Below are positions 40,083-48,810 of a DNA stretch of 64,000 nt, piece by piece. How positions within the stretch are numbered: the first letter of the stretch is position 1; every line of letters starts with the position of its first letter. Source of the DNA: an uncultured Clostridia bacterium (lineage in GTDB: Bacteria; Bacillota; Clostridia; Christensenellales; CAG-314); contig CALVWF010000003.1 in assembly GCA_944364615.1 (NCBI GenBank), forward strand, positions 177,454 through 241,453, read 5' to 3'. A program made the position numbers and the translations under genes. A model generated the notes under the pieces. The model searched no databases. It saw nothing but the letters and a program-made list of their open reading frames with translations, and was not told where the DNA came from.

Positions 40083-42449
40083 TTGATTACTGAAAAAACT
40101 TTACAGAAACTTCAATATCCGGTAGTTTTGCAGGACATATCTAAATTTGCAATAAGCAGTATTGCGGCAGACAAAGTTTTGCGTATGAAACCGGCACAGT
40201 CTTTTGAAGAAATGAAAATGTTGCAGGAGGAGACCGCGCAGGCGACAAGATTGTTTGATTTCGAAACTTCGTTCGACCTTTCTCTCGACGACATTACCGA
40301 AACCGTGTCGCAGATCAAAGTGGGCTCCTGTCTTTCGATGGGACAACTGCTTGCGGTAATGCGTACTTTGCGTACGGCAAGGCTGTTGCAAGCATCTCTG
40401 CTTAAAGACTACGGGATAGACATCGGGCTGCTACAGGCGCGTGCGTGTACCCTTTATGCGGACAAGCGTATGGAAGACGACATCGATTTCGCGATTGTAA
40501 GCGAAGAGGAAATGAACGATCGTGCAAGCGATGAACTGTATGCCATTCGTAAGAAAATACGTGAAATCAATATAGAAATTAAACAAAAACTGCAAAGTTA
40601 CACCAAGAACAGCGATTTGTCGAAATATTTGCAGGATTCCATCGTAACTATCCGCGGCGACAGGTACGTTTTGCCGGTCAAGCAGGAATACAAGGGATTT
40701 GTCAGCGGAATAGTGCACGATCAGTCTGCCTCAGGATCGACATTGTTCATTGAGCCTATGGCTGTAGTGCAGTTGAACAACAGTCTCAGAGAGGCAGTGC
40801 TTGCCGAACGGGAAGAAATTCAACGCATATTGCAATCCTTTACCGACAGACTTCAACCGTCTTATGCCTTGCTTCAGAACAATGTGGACACTATCAGCGA
40901 CATTGACGTGATTTTTTCACGTGTCAAATACGGCATCGACAACCGTTGCACCAAACCTCAGATAAATGACAGTGGACTTATCAGAATTAAAAATGCACGT
41001 CATCCGCTCATAGACAGGAAAAAGGTAGTGCCTATTACATTTGAAATGGGGGGCACAACTCACATAGTGGTAGTCACGGGTACCAATACGGGAGGTAAAA
41101 CGGTCACTCTTAAAACCGTGGGACTTGTCACTTTGCTTGCAATGTCTGGAATGTTTATACCGTGCAGTGAAGAAAGCGAAGTGTCGTATTTTGAAAACGT
41201 TTACTGCGACATAGGCGACGAACAGTCTATAGAGCAAAGCCTTTCTACTTTCTCAGGTCATATGACCAATCTTCGTGACATTATAGACCGTGTGTCGGCA
41301 GACAGTCTTGTGCTTATAGACGAAGTCGGTGCCGGGACCGAACCGAACGAAGGCGCCGCGCTTGCCGTTGCCATTACCGAATATCTTTTAAATTCGGGGT
41401 GCCGTGCGGTAATAACCACTCACTACGGTAAGTTGAAGGAATATTCGCTTATAACCGACGGGATCACAAATGCGTCGATGCAGTTTAATCCCGAAACTTT
41501 CGAACCTACCTATAAACTTGTAATGGGCGTGCCCGGCAGTTCCAACGCCATTGCCATTGCTTCAAGGCTCGGGTTGAAAGACTGCGTCGTACAATCGGCA
41601 AAAAAGTACGTAAACGGCGACAGCGCGCAACTGGAAAAAGTGCTTTCCAACGCTGAACAAATACGTAAAGAATACGAAGATAAAGTGGCGGAAGTGGAGA
41701 AACTGAAACACGATCTTCAGGAAGAAACGGAAAAATCGCGAAAACTCAATCAAAGCCTTTCTGCCGAGCGTGAAAAACTTTTAAGCGGTTCACGTTCCGA
41801 AGCGCGCAAAATTGTTGCCGATGCACAGCGACAATGCAAGGAAATAGTAGGTCAGATTAAAGACATGCTCAACAGCGACGTTACCGACAAGTCATTGTTT
41901 GAAGCAAGAGCGCTTGCAAAGCAACTTAACAATGCAATGCCCGAAGAAGAAAAGGAAGACGACTATGTTTTCACAGGTGACAAACTGAATTTTGACGACA
42001 TCAAAAAGGGCGTCAGTGCGTACTGTCCCAAAATAAATTCTACGGTAACTGTTGCGGAAGTAAAATCGCCTTCCAAAATAATTGTGCGTGCGGGCAACAT
42101 TACAATGAATGTTACTGCCGACGACCTGTATTACTTTAAACAAGACAAAAAGAAACCGTTGTTAACGCACAGCCGTACTGCGCACAGGCAGGTTGACAGC
42201 AGATCTCACAGCAATGAAATAAACGTCATTGGTCAGACCGTAGACGAGGCTGTACAAAATGTGGACGAGTTTATCGACCGCGCTGTTTTAAACGGGCTGA
42301 ACACCGTCTGGGTAATTCACGGAATGGGCACGGGCAGGCTCAGAAAGGGGTTGCACGAGCATTTTAAAAGACATCCCAACATTGCCGAATTCAGGCTGGG
42401 CAGACCGGGCGAAGGCGACAGCGGAGTAACGGTAGTAACATTAAAGTGA
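40083..42449 (+). CDS. mutS2: Endonuclease MutS2
   Basis: A 788-aa MutS-like ATPase without mismatch-binding domains. Walker A is TGTNTGGKTVTLKTVG near residue 330, and Walker B LVLIDEVGAGTEPNEGAALA follows. A coiled coil (about 520-600) and a C-terminal Smr nuclease domain (NVIGQTVDEAVQNVDEFID...VWVIHGMGTGRLRKGLHEHF) close the protein. MutS2 acts on recombination intermediates and on collided ribosomes. The start is TTG at 40083 with AAGGTG upstream, two bases after the U32 gene. Confidence 0.95.
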   Translation: MITEKTLQKLQYPVVLQDISKFAISSIAADKVLRMKPAQSFEEMKMLQEETAQATRLFDFETSFDLSLDDITETVSQIKVGSCLSMGQLLAVMRTLRTARLLQASLLKDYGIDIGLLQARACTLYADKRMEDDIDFAIVSEEEMNDRASDELYAIRKKIREINIEIKQKLQSYTKNSDLSKYLQDSIVTIRGDRYVLPVKQEYKGFVSGIVHDQSASGSTLFIEPMAVVQLNNSLREAVLAEREEIQRILQSFTDRLQPSYALLQNNVDTISDIDVIFSRVKYGIDNRCTKPQINDSGLIRIKNARHPLIDRKKVVPITFEMGGTTHIVVVTGTNTGGKTVTLKTVGLVTLLAMSGMFIPCSEESEVSYFENVYCDIGDEQSIEQSLSTFSGHMTNLRDIIDRVSADSLVLIDEVGAGTEPNEGAALAVAITEYLLNSGCRAVITTHYGKLKEYSLITDGITNASMQFNPETFEPTYKLVMGVPGSSNAIAIASRLGLKDCVVQSAKKYVNGDSAQLEKVLSNAEQIRKEYEDKVAEVEKLKHDLQEETEKSRKLNQSLSAEREKLLSGSRSEARKIVADAQRQCKEIVGQIKDMLNSDVTDKSLFEARALAKQLNNAMPEEEKEDDYVFTGDKLNFDDIKKGVSAYCPKINSTVTVAEVKSPSKIIVRAGNITMNVTADDLYYFKQDKKKPLLTHSRTAHRQVDSRSHSNEINVIGQTVDEAVQNVDEFIDRAVLNGLNTVWVIHGMGTGRLRKGLHEHFKRHPNIAEFRLGRPGEGDSGVTVVTLK

Positions 42450-42458
42450 GTTTTACTT

Positions 42459-43604
42459 ATGATAAATTATTTTGACAATTGTGCCACCACTCGGGTGGAC
42501 GACGACGTCTTGCAGATATTGAACAAATTTTTTACGGAAATGTATTTCAATCCGTCGTCGCTGAACAAATACAGTCTTGAAGTCGCAAGATATATTGCCG
42601 ACGCGCGCAGCAGAATAGCAAATGCGTTGGGGGCCTCATCTCCCTCCGAAATAGTGTTTGTTTCTGGCGGTACCGAAGCAGACAACCTTGCTTTGCTTGG
42701 CAGTCCCAAACGCAAAAATTGCAATATCGTCGTTGGCGGAGCGGAACATTCTGCCGTTTATAATACCGCGATGAAATTAAAAAACAGCGGTATAGACGTC
42801 AGATTTTGTCCTGTAACAACAGACGGACATACTTTAACCGAAGACGTGGCAAAACTGGTGGACGAAAACACATCGCTTGTCGCAATAATGCACGTAAACA
42901 ATGAGACGGGCGCTGTAAATGATGTAAAATCCATAGTGTCGGCTGTTAAGAAAATAAATCCGACTGCTCTTGTTTTTTCCGACGGTGTGCAGGCTGTAGG
43001 AAAAATACCCGTAAATCTTTCAAACCTCGGCGTAGATCTCTATTCATTCAGCGGTCACAAAATACACGCCAGCAAAGGCACCGGATGTCTGTATGTCAGA
43101 AGACGCGTCAGCCTCAATCCTGTGTTGACCGGCGGCGGGCAGGAAAGTAATCTGCGTTCAGGCACCGAGTATGTCGGAGGTATAGTGACCCTCGCCGTTG
43201 CCGTCGAAAAGGCTGTTGCGTCTGTGGAAGAACACAGCCGTGCTTTCAACCGATTTAAACAGATAATTGCCGACAAATTGCAGGAAATACCGATGTGCAA
43301 AGTGAACTGTTCCAAAGACGTATCGCCTGCCATAATGTCCGTAGCGTTTGCGAAAATCAAGTCGGAAGTGCTGATGCACATGCTGGAAAACAGCGATATA
43401 ATAGTGGGTATGGGATCGGCTTGCAGTTCCAAAAACAAACACAGCCGCATACTTTCCGCCATTTCGTTGGATAAAGATTACATCGAAGGCGTAGTGCGAA
43501 TAAGTTTTTCAAAATACAACACCGAAGAACAAGTACGGTATCTTGCGGAAAAACTGAAAGAAAACGTTTCGCTGTTGAGAAAAACCATGGGGGTAAGATT
43601 TTAA
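42459..43604 (+). CDS. Cysteine desulfurase (NifS/IscS family)
   Basis: A 381-aa PLP enzyme that takes sulfur from cysteine. N-terminal YFDNCATTRVD, SGGTEADNLALLG, the PLP Lys in SGHKIHASKGTG and the persulfide Cys in GMGSACSSKNKHS are visible. The start lies ten bases after mutS2, and the stop shares one base with the thiI ATG. That pairing implies it supplies persulfide to ThiI for 4-thiouridine in tRNA, as NifZ does in B. subtilis. Confidence 0.94.
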   Translation: MINYFDNCATTRVDDDVLQILNKFFTEMYFNPSSLNKYSLEVARYIADARSRIANALGASSPSEIVFVSGGTEADNLALLGSPKRKNCNIVVGGAEHSAVYNTAMKLKNSGIDVRFCPVTTDGHTLTEDVAKLVDENTSLVAIMHVNNETGAVNDVKSIVSAVKKINPTALVFSDGVQAVGKIPVNLSNLGVDLYSFSGHKIHASKGTGCLYVRRRVSLNPVLTGGGQESNLRSGTEYVGGIVTLAVAVEKAVASVEEHSRAFNRFKQIIADKLQEIPMCKVNCSKDVSPAIMSVAFAKIKSEVLMHMLENSDIIVGMGSACSSKNKHSRILSAISLDKDYIEGVVRISFSKYNTEEQVRYLAEKLKENVSLLRKTMGVRF

Positions 43605-44752
43605 TGAAGGTAATATTGATACGCTATTCCGAAATACATCTGAAAGGAAACAACAGAGGCTTTTTCGAAAATGCGCTGATAAATAACATCAGACACAGCC
43701 TTGCAGACAAAAAATACAAGTTGGTAAAGCAGTCCGGCAGATACGTAATCAGTGAGTTTGAAGAAAGCGAAGCCGATTCTATTGTGGAGACGGTCAGAAA
43801 CGTATTCGGGGTTTATTCCGTAAGCCTTGCCGACGAAGTGAAGAGCGATTACGAAGAAATAAAAAAATCCGCTCTCGCGATTGCTCCCGAAAGCGGCACT
43901 TTTAAAGTCGTGTGCAACAGAGCGGACAAGCGTTTTCCGTTAAATTCGATGCAACTTGCTTCTTCTATAGGTGGCGATTTGCTGGAGAACAACGGCAAAC
44001 TGTCTGTCGATCTGCACAAACCTCAGCACTTGGTAAATATAGATGTGCGCGAAAACGGCAAAACATTCGTATTTACCAACAGTATAAAGGGCGTCAACGG
44101 TATGCCCGTGGGAACAGGCGGCAAAGGAGTGTTGCTGTTGTCGGGCGGAATAGACAGTCCCGTGGCGTGCTATATGATGGCGAAACGCGGAATGAGCATC
44201 AGAGCAATACATTTTCACAGTTACCCGTTTACAAGTCTGCAGGCGAAGGAAAAGGTACTTACGCTTGCTAAAATATTAAAAAAATACACCTTGCATATGA
44301 CCGTGGACGTTGTAAGTTTTACGGAAATACAGACGGCAATACACGAAAAGTGCCCTGAAGAATTCATGATAACCATAATGCGCAGATTTATGATGCGCAT
44401 AGCAGAGAGACTTGCGAAAAAATACGGTTGCGGTGCCATAATAACGGGCGAAAGTCTCGGACAGGTTGCAAGTCAGACTCTTGAAAGCATTACAAGTACG
44501 AATGCCGTCGCTACGTTGCCTGTTCTGCGTCCGCTGATCGGATTCGACAAAGACGAAATTATTGAGATAGCAAAAAGGATAGATACGTTTGAAACTTCCA
44601 TTCTGCCTTACGAAGACTGCTGTACGATATTCCTTCCCAAAAATCCCGTTACAAAACCTCGTCTCGATGTAGTTAAACGGGTTGAAAGCGTACTTGATAT
44701 AGACGCACTCGTCGAACAGGCACTTGAAAACGTTGAAATCATCGCGGTGTAG
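43604..44752 (+). CDS. thiI: tRNA 4-thiouridine synthase ThiI
   Basis: 382 aa. Ferredoxin-like and THUMP RNA-binding domains (about 1-165) are followed by the adenylating PP-loop domain with LLLSGGIDSPVACYMMAKRG. The C-terminal rhodanese domain of the E. coli enzyme is absent, as in other Firmicutes, where a dedicated desulfurase donates sulfur. That desulfurase is the overlapping upstream gene. Confidence 0.96.
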   Translation: MKVILIRYSEIHLKGNNRGFFENALINNIRHSLADKKYKLVKQSGRYVISEFEESEADSIVETVRNVFGVYSVSLADEVKSDYEEIKKSALAIAPESGTFKVVCNRADKRFPLNSMQLASSIGGDLLENNGKLSVDLHKPQHLVNIDVRENGKTFVFTNSIKGVNGMPVGTGGKGVLLLSGGIDSPVACYMMAKRGMSIRAIHFHSYPFTSLQAKEKVLTLAKILKKYTLHMTVDVVSFTEIQTAIHEKCPEEFMITIMRRFMMRIAERLAKKYGCGAIITGESLGQVASQTLESITSTNAVATLPVLRPLIGFDKDEIIEIAKRIDTFETSILPYEDCCTIFLPKNPVTKPRLDVVKRVESVLDIDALVEQALENVEIIAV

Positions 44753-44776
44753 AAATATTTGAATAATGAAACGGAA

Positions 44777-44816
44777 AGGGCTGAAACAGATATCAACTGT
44801 TTCAGCCCTGTTTTTT
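44777..44816 (+). terminator. Terminator after thiI
   Basis: 13-bp stem AGGGCTGAAACAG/CTGTTTCAGCCCT with a 7-base loop, followed by GTTTTTT. Confidence 0.93.
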
Positions 44817-44974
44817 ATATTTGTTTTCGGAAGGTTTCCCCTCGTCAGACATATATTCTGCCCGATGAAATCGGTGCGATTAAAAGTGGAAGCGTAATGT
44901 CCGATGCTGTGGGATTTTGTTTCTGATGAAAACGGGCTTTGGTATACTTTACCGCTTTATTTGCATAAATATAA

Positions 44975-44993
44975 TACTATTTTAAATATATTA
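44975..44993. repeat. Degenerate TACTAT palindrome (one mismatch)
   Basis: TACTAT, spacer TTTAAAT, ATATTA (one base off ATAGTA). It is 34 bp upstream of the perfect copy at 45009, with nearly the same spacer. Confidence 0.55.
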
Positions 44994-45008
44994 TTGTATT
45001 AGATATAT

Positions 45009-45027
45009 TACTATTTTAAACATAGTA
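45009..45027. repeat. TACTAT-N7-ATAGTA palindrome, copy 5
   Basis: Spacer TTTAAAC, identical over all 19 bases to copy 7 at 56494. It lies between convergent genes. Confidence 0.8.
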
Positions 45028-45144
45028 TTATATTTCCGTGAAACATTGCATAAATATTCAGTGTATCCATTCCGATTTTGTCTTAAAGCCGATGTTTTCG
45101 ACGTTTCACCGAGTAATTTTGTAGTGTTTTGAGGAAATCAGTGA

Positions 45145-47373
45145 TTAATCCCACAAATACCACAATTTTGTAAAATCGAATTCCGGAAATTCCCACAGCG
45201 GATGAGTTTCTTCTTTGTGTGGTATGGTTACAGTGTATTTTCGCGTTTTTCCGATCGCATTTCCGTTAAACAATATTTCCGCATAGTAAGTGTATTCGCC
45301 TTCTGTTACATTTGTATCGATATATTCCCTTTCAAATTCTACAGTGGTTGTATTTGTTTTGTGTGTTTTGTACAATCTGTATCTGAATTGCTGCTGATTT
45401 GCCTCGATTGTCACCTTTCCTTCTTCGGCTGTGACGGTCAGTTCTACCTGCTCTTCAAGATTTCTCATGCTGTATTCTTCAGGACAATTTTTTGCGTCAA
45501 AATAATAGGTAGCGACGTCTTTTTCTTTCAGCAGCGGATTTGCCAATTTCAGTTCGCCTTTTTCATAAAGCAGTTTGCTGTCTATATCTGCCTTTACGAC
45601 GCAATCGGGAATTGCAAAGTCGGAAATTTTTTCCGGGTAGGCATCTTTTAGCATATTTACCGCTATTTCGCAAGGAATGCCTCCTCCCGTAACGCTGTTA
45701 TCCAACTGTCCCGACAACCAGACATTGAAGGTAAATTTACTTGTGTATCCGCAAACGAGCGCGTTGGTATTGCCTTCTTTGTCGCCTACGGTACCTGTCT
45801 TGGCGCAAATTTCGTACGGTAAGACGGACAGTTTTTTTGCCGTGCCTTGTCTGACGACATTTTTAAGCAAATCGGTCGTAAGAAAACTGCTTGCTTTGGA
45901 AAATACTTCGGTGTTTTCGTTCTTGTGACTGTAAATCACTGTGTCGGCGTTTCTGATACATTTTATGAATGACAGATTGCTTTTCAGTCCTTGACGTGCC
46001 AGTGTGCTGTACCCCTGTATCACTTCGATGGGCATTGTTCCGCCCGTGACGTTTCCCAGTGCAAGAGAAAGGTTTTGCTCCTCGTCGACGGACATTCCCA
46101 ATTTATGCAGATATTTTTCCGCAGTCTGTATGCCTATGCTGTTTAAAATCTTTACCGCCGGCACGTTCAGACTTTTTACAACGCTTTGCTGTACGTTGGT
46201 TGTTCCGTAATATTTGTCGTTGAAATTTTTCGGCGTATATCCTCCAAAATTGGTTTTTTCATCCACAACGGGAGTCGCTACGGTAATTTTGCGTTCATTA
46301 AGCGCAGGAGCATACACCGCAAGAGGTTTTAATGCCGAGCCTGCCTGACGTTTTGTAAAATAAATGTCTTTTCCCGTACCGTAAAAAGCAACAATTCCCG
46401 AGTGATCGTTTTCGCTGATAAGCGCTGACACGTTGTCGTTGCCCGTGTATCCGTCCACAGCCTTTTTGACGCTTTGCTGTATTTCAGGCTTGTAATAGGT
46501 TTCTATTGTCAGTCGGCTGTTAAGCAGTTGTACGGGCGTCATGTTCAGGAGTTTTGTCGCCTGCTCGACAACCCCGTACATATACGTTTGCTGAAGCCTG
46601 TAATTTGAAGTCGTTTCTATTTCTTCGTTTAAGGCTTCGTTGTATTGCTGTTCGTCAATTGTTCCGTATTCTTTCATAAGCGACAGTACGACGTCGCGAC
46701 GTTGTCTGCATTTTTCTGCATTTTTGTCTGGTGCGTAGTTGTTTGGCGCTTTGATCATTCCGGCAAGTATCGCGCTTTCGGAAACCGTAAGTTCCGATGC
46801 GCTTTTGTCGAAATAAACGTTGCTTGCGCTTTCTATACCGTAAGCGTTTCTTCCGAAGTAAATGGTGTTCAGATACATTTCCAGTATTTTGTCTTTGGTA
46901 AAACGGCTTTCCAGTTCGCCTGTAAGCAGTATCTCGTTTATTTTTCGCCTTAAAGTTTTCTTGTTGTCCAGATGAGTATTTTTTATAAGTTGCTGACTTA
47001 TTGTGGACGCGCCTTCTTTGAAACTGTGCGAAGTCAGATTGTTCAGTACCGCCTTGCCTATGCGCATGTAATCGAGACCGTCATGCGAATAAAAACGTTT
47101 GTCTTCGGTATTTACAAACGCCATTACGGTATAGTCGTGAAGACTGTTTAAAGACACTTGTTTATAATTGTCTATATACACAGCCTGGTCGACGGAATTA
47201 CCGTAGTAATCGGTTACGTTCAGCGTATAGTTGATGGCGTTTAATCTCGCCATATCGAAATTCACATATTGAGGATCGCTTTTTACTGCGGCTATTGCAA
47301 CGGTGATGCTCAATACTGCCAATACCGAAAGGGACAACAATGTAATTAAAATGATCTTCAATGCCTTTTTCAT
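45145..47373 (-). CDS. Class A penicillin-binding protein (PBP1A type)
   Basis: A 742-aa bifunctional peptidoglycan synthase: an N-terminal membrane anchor (about 5-30), then a GT51 glycosyltransferase and a transpeptidase. The GT51 domain (about 60-240) has catalytic Glu in NTEDKRFYSHDGLD and GASTISQQLIKN. The transpeptidase domain (about 300-590) has SALK in QAGSALKPLAVY, SLN in VVKSLNVPAVK and KTG in CAKTGTVGDKEGNTNA. A C-terminal beta-rich extension of about 130 residues follows. It diverges from miaB, with 93-114 bases between the starts. Confidence 0.95.
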   Translation of the reverse strand: MKKALKIILITLLSLSVLAVLSITVAIAAVKSDPQYVNFDMARLNAINYTLNVTDYYGNSVDQAVYIDNYKQVSLNSLHDYTVMAFVNTEDKRFYSHDGLDYMRIGKAVLNNLTSHSFKEGASTISQQLIKNTHLDNKKTLRRKINEILLTGELESRFTKDKILEMYLNTIYFGRNAYGIESASNVYFDKSASELTVSESAILAGMIKAPNNYAPDKNAEKCRQRRDVVLSLMKEYGTIDEQQYNEALNEEIETTSNYRLQQTYMYGVVEQATKLLNMTPVQLLNSRLTIETYYKPEIQQSVKKAVDGYTGNDNVSALISENDHSGIVAFYGTGKDIYFTKRQAGSALKPLAVYAPALNERKITVATPVVDEKTNFGGYTPKNFNDKYYGTTNVQQSVVKSLNVPAVKILNSIGIQTAEKYLHKLGMSVDEEQNLSLALGNVTGGTMPIEVIQGYSTLARQGLKSNLSFIKCIRNADTVIYSHKNENTEVFSKASSFLTTDLLKNVVRQGTAKKLSVLPYEICAKTGTVGDKEGNTNALVCGYTSKFTFNVWLSGQLDNSVTGGGIPCEIAVNMLKDAYPEKISDFAIPDCVVKADIDSKLLYEKGELKLANPLLKEKDVATYYFDAKNCPEEYSMRNLEEQVELTVTAEEGKVTIEANQQQFRYRLYKTHKTNTTTVEFEREYIDTNVTEGEYTYYAEILFNGNAIGKTRKYTVTIPHKEETHPLWEFPEFDFTKLWYLWD

Positions 47374-47416
47374 ACTGAAATTAGTATCTATTGTTTTGAC
47401 ATTTATATTTATTTAC

Positions 47417-47445
47417 TTGAAAAAAATGCCGAAAAAAGATATAAT
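47417..47445 (+). promoter_or_regulatory. Sigma-A promoter of miaB-mutS-mutL-miaA
   Basis: TTGAAA, 17 bases, TATAAT, about 40 bases before the miaB start. Confidence 0.75.
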
Positions 47446-47487
47446 GAATTATTGAGTTAAAGAAGGTTGACGCGGGAGGACGAATTT

Positions 47488-48810
47488 TTGAATTATTACA
47501 TCAATACATACGGCTGTCAGATGAACATTCACGAATCGGAAAAAATAGCAGGTATGTTGGAAGATATGGGATACATTCCCTGTGCCGAAGAAAAAGATGC
47601 TGACATAATAGTGTTTAACACCTGTTGTATAAGAGAAACCGCCGAGCAGAAGATATACGGTCATATGGGCACGACAAAAAAACTTAAACAAAACAACAAA
47701 GACCTTATAATCGCAATGTGCGGTTGTATGACTCAGCAGGAAGGCATTCAGTCGACAATAAAAAGCAAGTACCCGTACATCGATATAGTGTTGGGCACGG
47801 GAAATATATCGATGTTACCGCAGGCGGTCAACCGTGTCAGAGCAAATCGCAAAGACAAAGTATTTGACGAAAACTATTTAAAAGGTACCGAAGACTCAAT
47901 GCCTTTGGCGCGCACAAGCGCTCCGAACGCCTGGGTAAACATTATTTACGGTTGTAACAACTTTTGCAGTTACTGTATCGTTCCGCACGTAAGAGGCCGA
48001 GAGCACAGTCGTAAAATGTCCGATGTCGTCAGCGAAGTCAAAAGTCTTATTGCACAGGGGTACAAGGAAATAACGTTGCTGGGACAAAACGTAAATTCCT
48101 ACGGACACGACCTCAACGACGGTACTACTTTCGCGGGATTACTCAACGAAATCGGAGCAATCCCCGGTAAATTCCGTATAAGGTTCATGTCATCGCACCC
48201 TAAGGATCTTACCGACGACGTGATTGCGGCAATAGCAAACAATAAAAACATCTGCAACAACATACATCTGCCCGTACAAAGCGGCAGCGACGATGTATTA
48301 CGCCGTATGAACAGACGGTATACACGCCAACGGTATCTCGAACAGATAAAAAAAATCAGAAGCATGCTGCCTGACGTCGGTATCACTACCGATATAATGG
48401 TGGGCTTCCCCGGCGAAACCGAACAGGATTTTCAGGACACGCTTGACCTTGTACGGCAGGCTGAATACAGTTCGGCATTTTGTTTCATTTATTCAAGACG
48501 CAAAGGCACGCCTGCCTATTCGATGGAAGGACAGGTGCCTTATCCCGAAAAACAACGCCGTATCCAATTGCTGTTGAAGACACAGAACGAAGTGACAAAG
48601 CGTCTCAGCGCGGAAATGGTAGGCAAGGTCTACGAGGTTCTTGCCGAGGACGCTAATCCGAAGTATCCCGATACTTACTGCGGACGTACGGAAAACGGAC
48701 GACTTGTAAATTTCCGCTGTGACTTCAATCCAGTGGGGCAGTTTGTTGACGTTCTTATCGAACAGGCACGCTCGGCAACGCTGTGGGGCAGGGCTGTCAA
48801 GGAGGACTAA
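47488..48810 (+). CDS. miaB: tRNA-2-methylthio-N6-dimethylallyladenosine synthase MiaB
   Basis: A 440-aa radical-SAM methylthiotransferase acting on A37 after MiaA. The N-terminal cluster Cys lie in YGCQMNIHES, NTCCIRE and CGCMTQQ. The SAM motif is in GCNNFCSYCIVPHVRGREHSR, and a TRAM domain ends the protein. The start is TTG at 47488 (MNYYINTYGCQMN), seven bases after GGGAGGA. A TTG at 47467 would put that ribosome site inside the gene. MiaA, its upstream partner in the pathway, is in the same operon. Confidence 0.94.
   Translation: MNYYINTYGCQMNIHESEKIAGMLEDMGYIPCAEEKDADIIVFNTCCIRETAEQKIYGHMGTTKKLKQNNKDLIIAMCGCMTQQEGIQSTIKSKYPYIDIVLGTGNISMLPQAVNRVRANRKDKVFDENYLKGTEDSMPLARTSAPNAWVNIIYGCNNFCSYCIVPHVRGREHSRKMSDVVSEVKSLIAQGYKEITLLGQNVNSYGHDLNDGTTFAGLLNEIGAIPGKFRIRFMSSHPKDLTDDVIAAIANNKNICNNIHLPVQSGSDDVLRRMNRRYTRQRYLEQIKKIRSMLPDVGITTDIMVGFPGETEQDFQDTLDLVRQAEYSSAFCFIYSRRKGTPAYSMEGQVPYPEKQRRIQLLLKTQNEVTKRLSAEMVGKVYEVLAEDANPKYPDTYCGRTENGRLVNFRCDFNPVGQFVDVLIEQARSATLWGRAVKED

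Larger units (their letters stand above)
44817..45144. other. Convergent intergenic region between thiI and the PBP gene
   Basis: About 330 bases without a gene. The centre (44968-45035) is almost pure A/T and carries one perfect and one degenerate TACTAT palindrome 34 bp apart. Because both flanking genes point into it, no promoter is expected here. Confidence 0.6.
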
